A stretch of DNA of 16,714 nt from Arenicella sp. (lineage in GTDB: Bacteria; Pseudomonadota; Gammaproteobacteria; Arenicellales; Arenicellaceae), in NCBI GenBank assembly GCA_023299895.1, contig JALZWI010000093.1:1-16714 (forward strand), in the 5' to 3' direction. Shown here in pieces: positions 15,912 to 16,714 of the stretch. The notes below the pieces were generated by a model. The model did not search any database. It saw only the letters and a list, made by a program, of their open reading frames with translations, and was not told the origin of the DNA. Made by a program: the position numbers and the translations under genes. Position 1 is the stretch's first letter. The number at the start of each line of letters is the position of its first letter.

Positions 15912-16328
15912 ATGTTTCAAGAATTCAAAGATTTTGCAATGAAAGGTAATTTTGTTGATATGGCTATCGGTATCGTAATCGGTGCCGCATTCAGCACGAT
16001 CGTTAAGTCATTTGTCGATGACATTGTCATGCCGGTTGTTGGCATGTTGACGGGTGGTGTAGATTTTTCAAATATGCACGCTGTGATCAAAAACCCAGTT
16101 GAGGGTGCAACTTATGCGACGATTGAAGCGGCTAAAGAAGCAGGCGCCGTGACCATCAATTATGGTTTATTCATCAATGCCATATTAACTTTCACTATTG
16201 TAGCATTTGTCTTATTTATGGTTATCAAAGGCATGAACGCTGCGAAAAAAGCTGAAGAAGAAGCACCTACTGAGCCTTCAGATGAAGTTAAATTGTTGTC
16301 TGAAATTCGTGATTCGCTAAAAAAATAA
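15912..16328 (+). CDS. mscL: Large-conductance mechanosensitive channel MscL
   Basis: At 138 residues it is close to the usual length (136 in E. coli). It forms a pentameric inner-membrane pore that opens under membrane tension to release solutes during hypo-osmotic shock. The N-terminal amphipathic helix and TM1 read FKDFAMKGNFVDMAIGIVIG, continuing through AAFSTIVKSFVDDIVMPVVG. The periplasmic loop is about 45-78, TM2 about 83-106 (INAILTFTIVAFVLFMVIKG), and a charged C-terminal helix follows (AAKKAEEEAPTEPSDEVKLLSEIRDSLKK overall, 110-138). GGGAG 7 nt upstream supports the start. A strong terminator begins 2 bp after the stop codon. Confidence 0.98.
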   Translation: MFQEFKDFAMKGNFVDMAIGIVIGAAFSTIVKSFVDDIVMPVVGMLTGGVDFSNMHAVIKNPVEGATYATIEAAKEAGAVTINYGLFINAILTFTIVAFVLFMVIKGMNAAKKAEEEAPTEPSDEVKLLSEIRDSLKK

Positions 16329-16329
16329 G

Positions 16330-16388
16330 CGAACATCACTATAAAAAAAGAGGCCGCACTGCGGCCTCTTTTTTTATAGTGATGTTCG
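16330..16388. terminator. Bidirectional intrinsic terminator, 29-bp perfect inverted repeat
   Basis: Arms 16330-16358 and 16360-16388 are perfectly complementary over 29 bp around a single base. The core is GAGGCCGCA/TGCGGCCTC, flanked by seven A on the left and seven T on the right, so each strand has a G+C-rich stem followed by a U-tract. It ends mscL on the plus strand and the GDPD-like gene on the minus strand. A further 14 bp of perfect pairing continues outside the A/T tracts (CGAACATCACTATA on the left), which a terminator does not need. Confidence 0.92.
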
Positions 16389-16664
16389 ACTACTTAATTG
16401 TTGATCAGCCATCAAAGTTCCAATTTGATTAGTTTCCAAAAATGAAAACCCTCGATTTGCCATAGCTATCGCTGACTCCACATCATCCAAATTATAAATA
16501 GCCCATTGCCAACTGCCAGTCCATATATCGTTGTCGTCCTCTGGCAAAAAGTTTTTATCGCAAAAAATAAAGTCAGGCTCTAATTTTTCAAGTATTTTTT
16601 TATTCGCCTCCTCCCACTTAGGTAAGACCCACCCTACACAGGAACAGACCGTATGGTACGGCCT
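16374..16664 (-). pseudogene. C-terminal fragment of a glycerophosphodiester phosphodiesterase-like protein, frame broken upstream
   Basis: Read from a TGA at 16667-16665, this strand is open for 96 codons to TAA at 16376-16374. The part from about LPKWEEANKKILEKL onward has the pattern of GDPD-family C-termini: EPDFIFCDKNFLPED, then IWTGSWQWAIYNLDD, then AIAMANRGFSFLETN. GDPD enzymes hydrolyse glycerophosphodiesters to glycerol-3-phosphate and an alcohol. The catalytic half (HRG...ENT) is not present, and no ATG precedes the recognisable part. The first residues, encoded by about 16625-16664, do not look like the family, so the gene appears cut near 16620-16630. The alternatives are a frameshift or a sequencing/assembly artefact near the edge. 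The stop codon lies inside the terminator's right arm. Confidence 0.55.
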
Positions 16665-16714
16665 TCATATTGACCAGACGTCTCGATAAGGCCGACGGGG
16701 TTAAAGCCCATATG
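16634..16714 (-). other. Short open frame running off the right edge, possible end of another gene or element
   Basis: From the window edge a minus-strand frame encodes 26 residues (beginning HMGFNPVGLIETSGQYEG, ending RTIRSVPV) before TAG at 16636-16634. It has good residue balance and is more G+C-rich than the rest of the window. The same DNA contains CCGTA/TACGG (16649-16661), GGCCTT/AAGGCC (16660-16693) and AGACGTCT (16676-16683). I do not recognise the protein. It may be the end of a mobile-element gene, a host gene or chance. Confidence 0.25.

Noticed and set aside
16649..16714. Integron attC site or group II intron domain V at the right edge
   Set aside because: The sequence has inverted repeats, but GTTAAAG does not meet the attC core consensus and the hairpin lacks the domain V layout.
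1..16714. A defence system, phage island or biosynthetic cluster hidden in the window
   Set aside because: Every long frame is a housekeeping or stand-alone envelope gene. The only accessory-like signal is the junction at the right edge.

Overview
The window looks like chromosomal DNA of an AT-rich member of the Gammaproteobacteria. The grounds are the priA-argS-SPOR gene order, a DUF2782-type gene beside polA, and the presence of ZapE, a gamma-class carbonic anhydrase and a proteobacterial-type MscL. I cannot name the genus. Most of the content is housekeeping. I see no CRISPR array, phage region, rRNA or tRNA gene, and no complete insertion sequence.

Left part (1-5603). The tail of a plus-strand gene ends at 77. 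Two minus-strand envelope genes follow: a membrane-anchored TPR/coiled-coil protein (1346-2707) and a secreted L,D-transpeptidase (85-1323), 22 bp apart. Both end in the same type of ~110-residue NTF2-like C-terminal domain, so they probably act together on the cell wall. Upstream on the same strand is a full-length polA with all three enzymatic domains intact.

Middle (5604-9396). Divergent from polA are a small secreted DUF2782-type protein and an unrecognised secreted four-cysteine protein that overlap and are probably translationally coupled. They converge on zapE with no base between the two stop codons. zapE is divergent from a gamma-carbonic anhydrase/TspO pair that has a good candidate sigma-70 promoter. 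TspO converges on a SPOR-domain (FtsN-like) gene, and the two stop codons share a CTAG.

Right-centre (8800-14099). priA, argS and the SPOR gene lie in that order on the minus strand, serving replication restart, arginyl-tRNA charging and septal peptidoglycan binding. Upstream of priA is the only long gene-free stretch, 527 bp. It contains one perfect DnaA box, a second well-matched box, a very AT-rich segment, a hairpin in the presumed priA leader and several short repeats.

Right end (14100-16714). A class I SAM-dependent methyltransferase, a membrane-anchored endonuclease/exonuclease/phosphatase-family protein and mscL are all on the plus strand. mscL ends in a 29-bp perfect inverted repeat that acts as a terminator and also contains the stop codon of a convergent gene. 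That gene is the C-terminal end of a glycerophosphodiester phosphodiesterase-like protein. Its frame is broken about 50-90 bp before the window edge, where the sequence becomes more GC-rich and hairpin-rich, as at a repeat or mobile-element junction.
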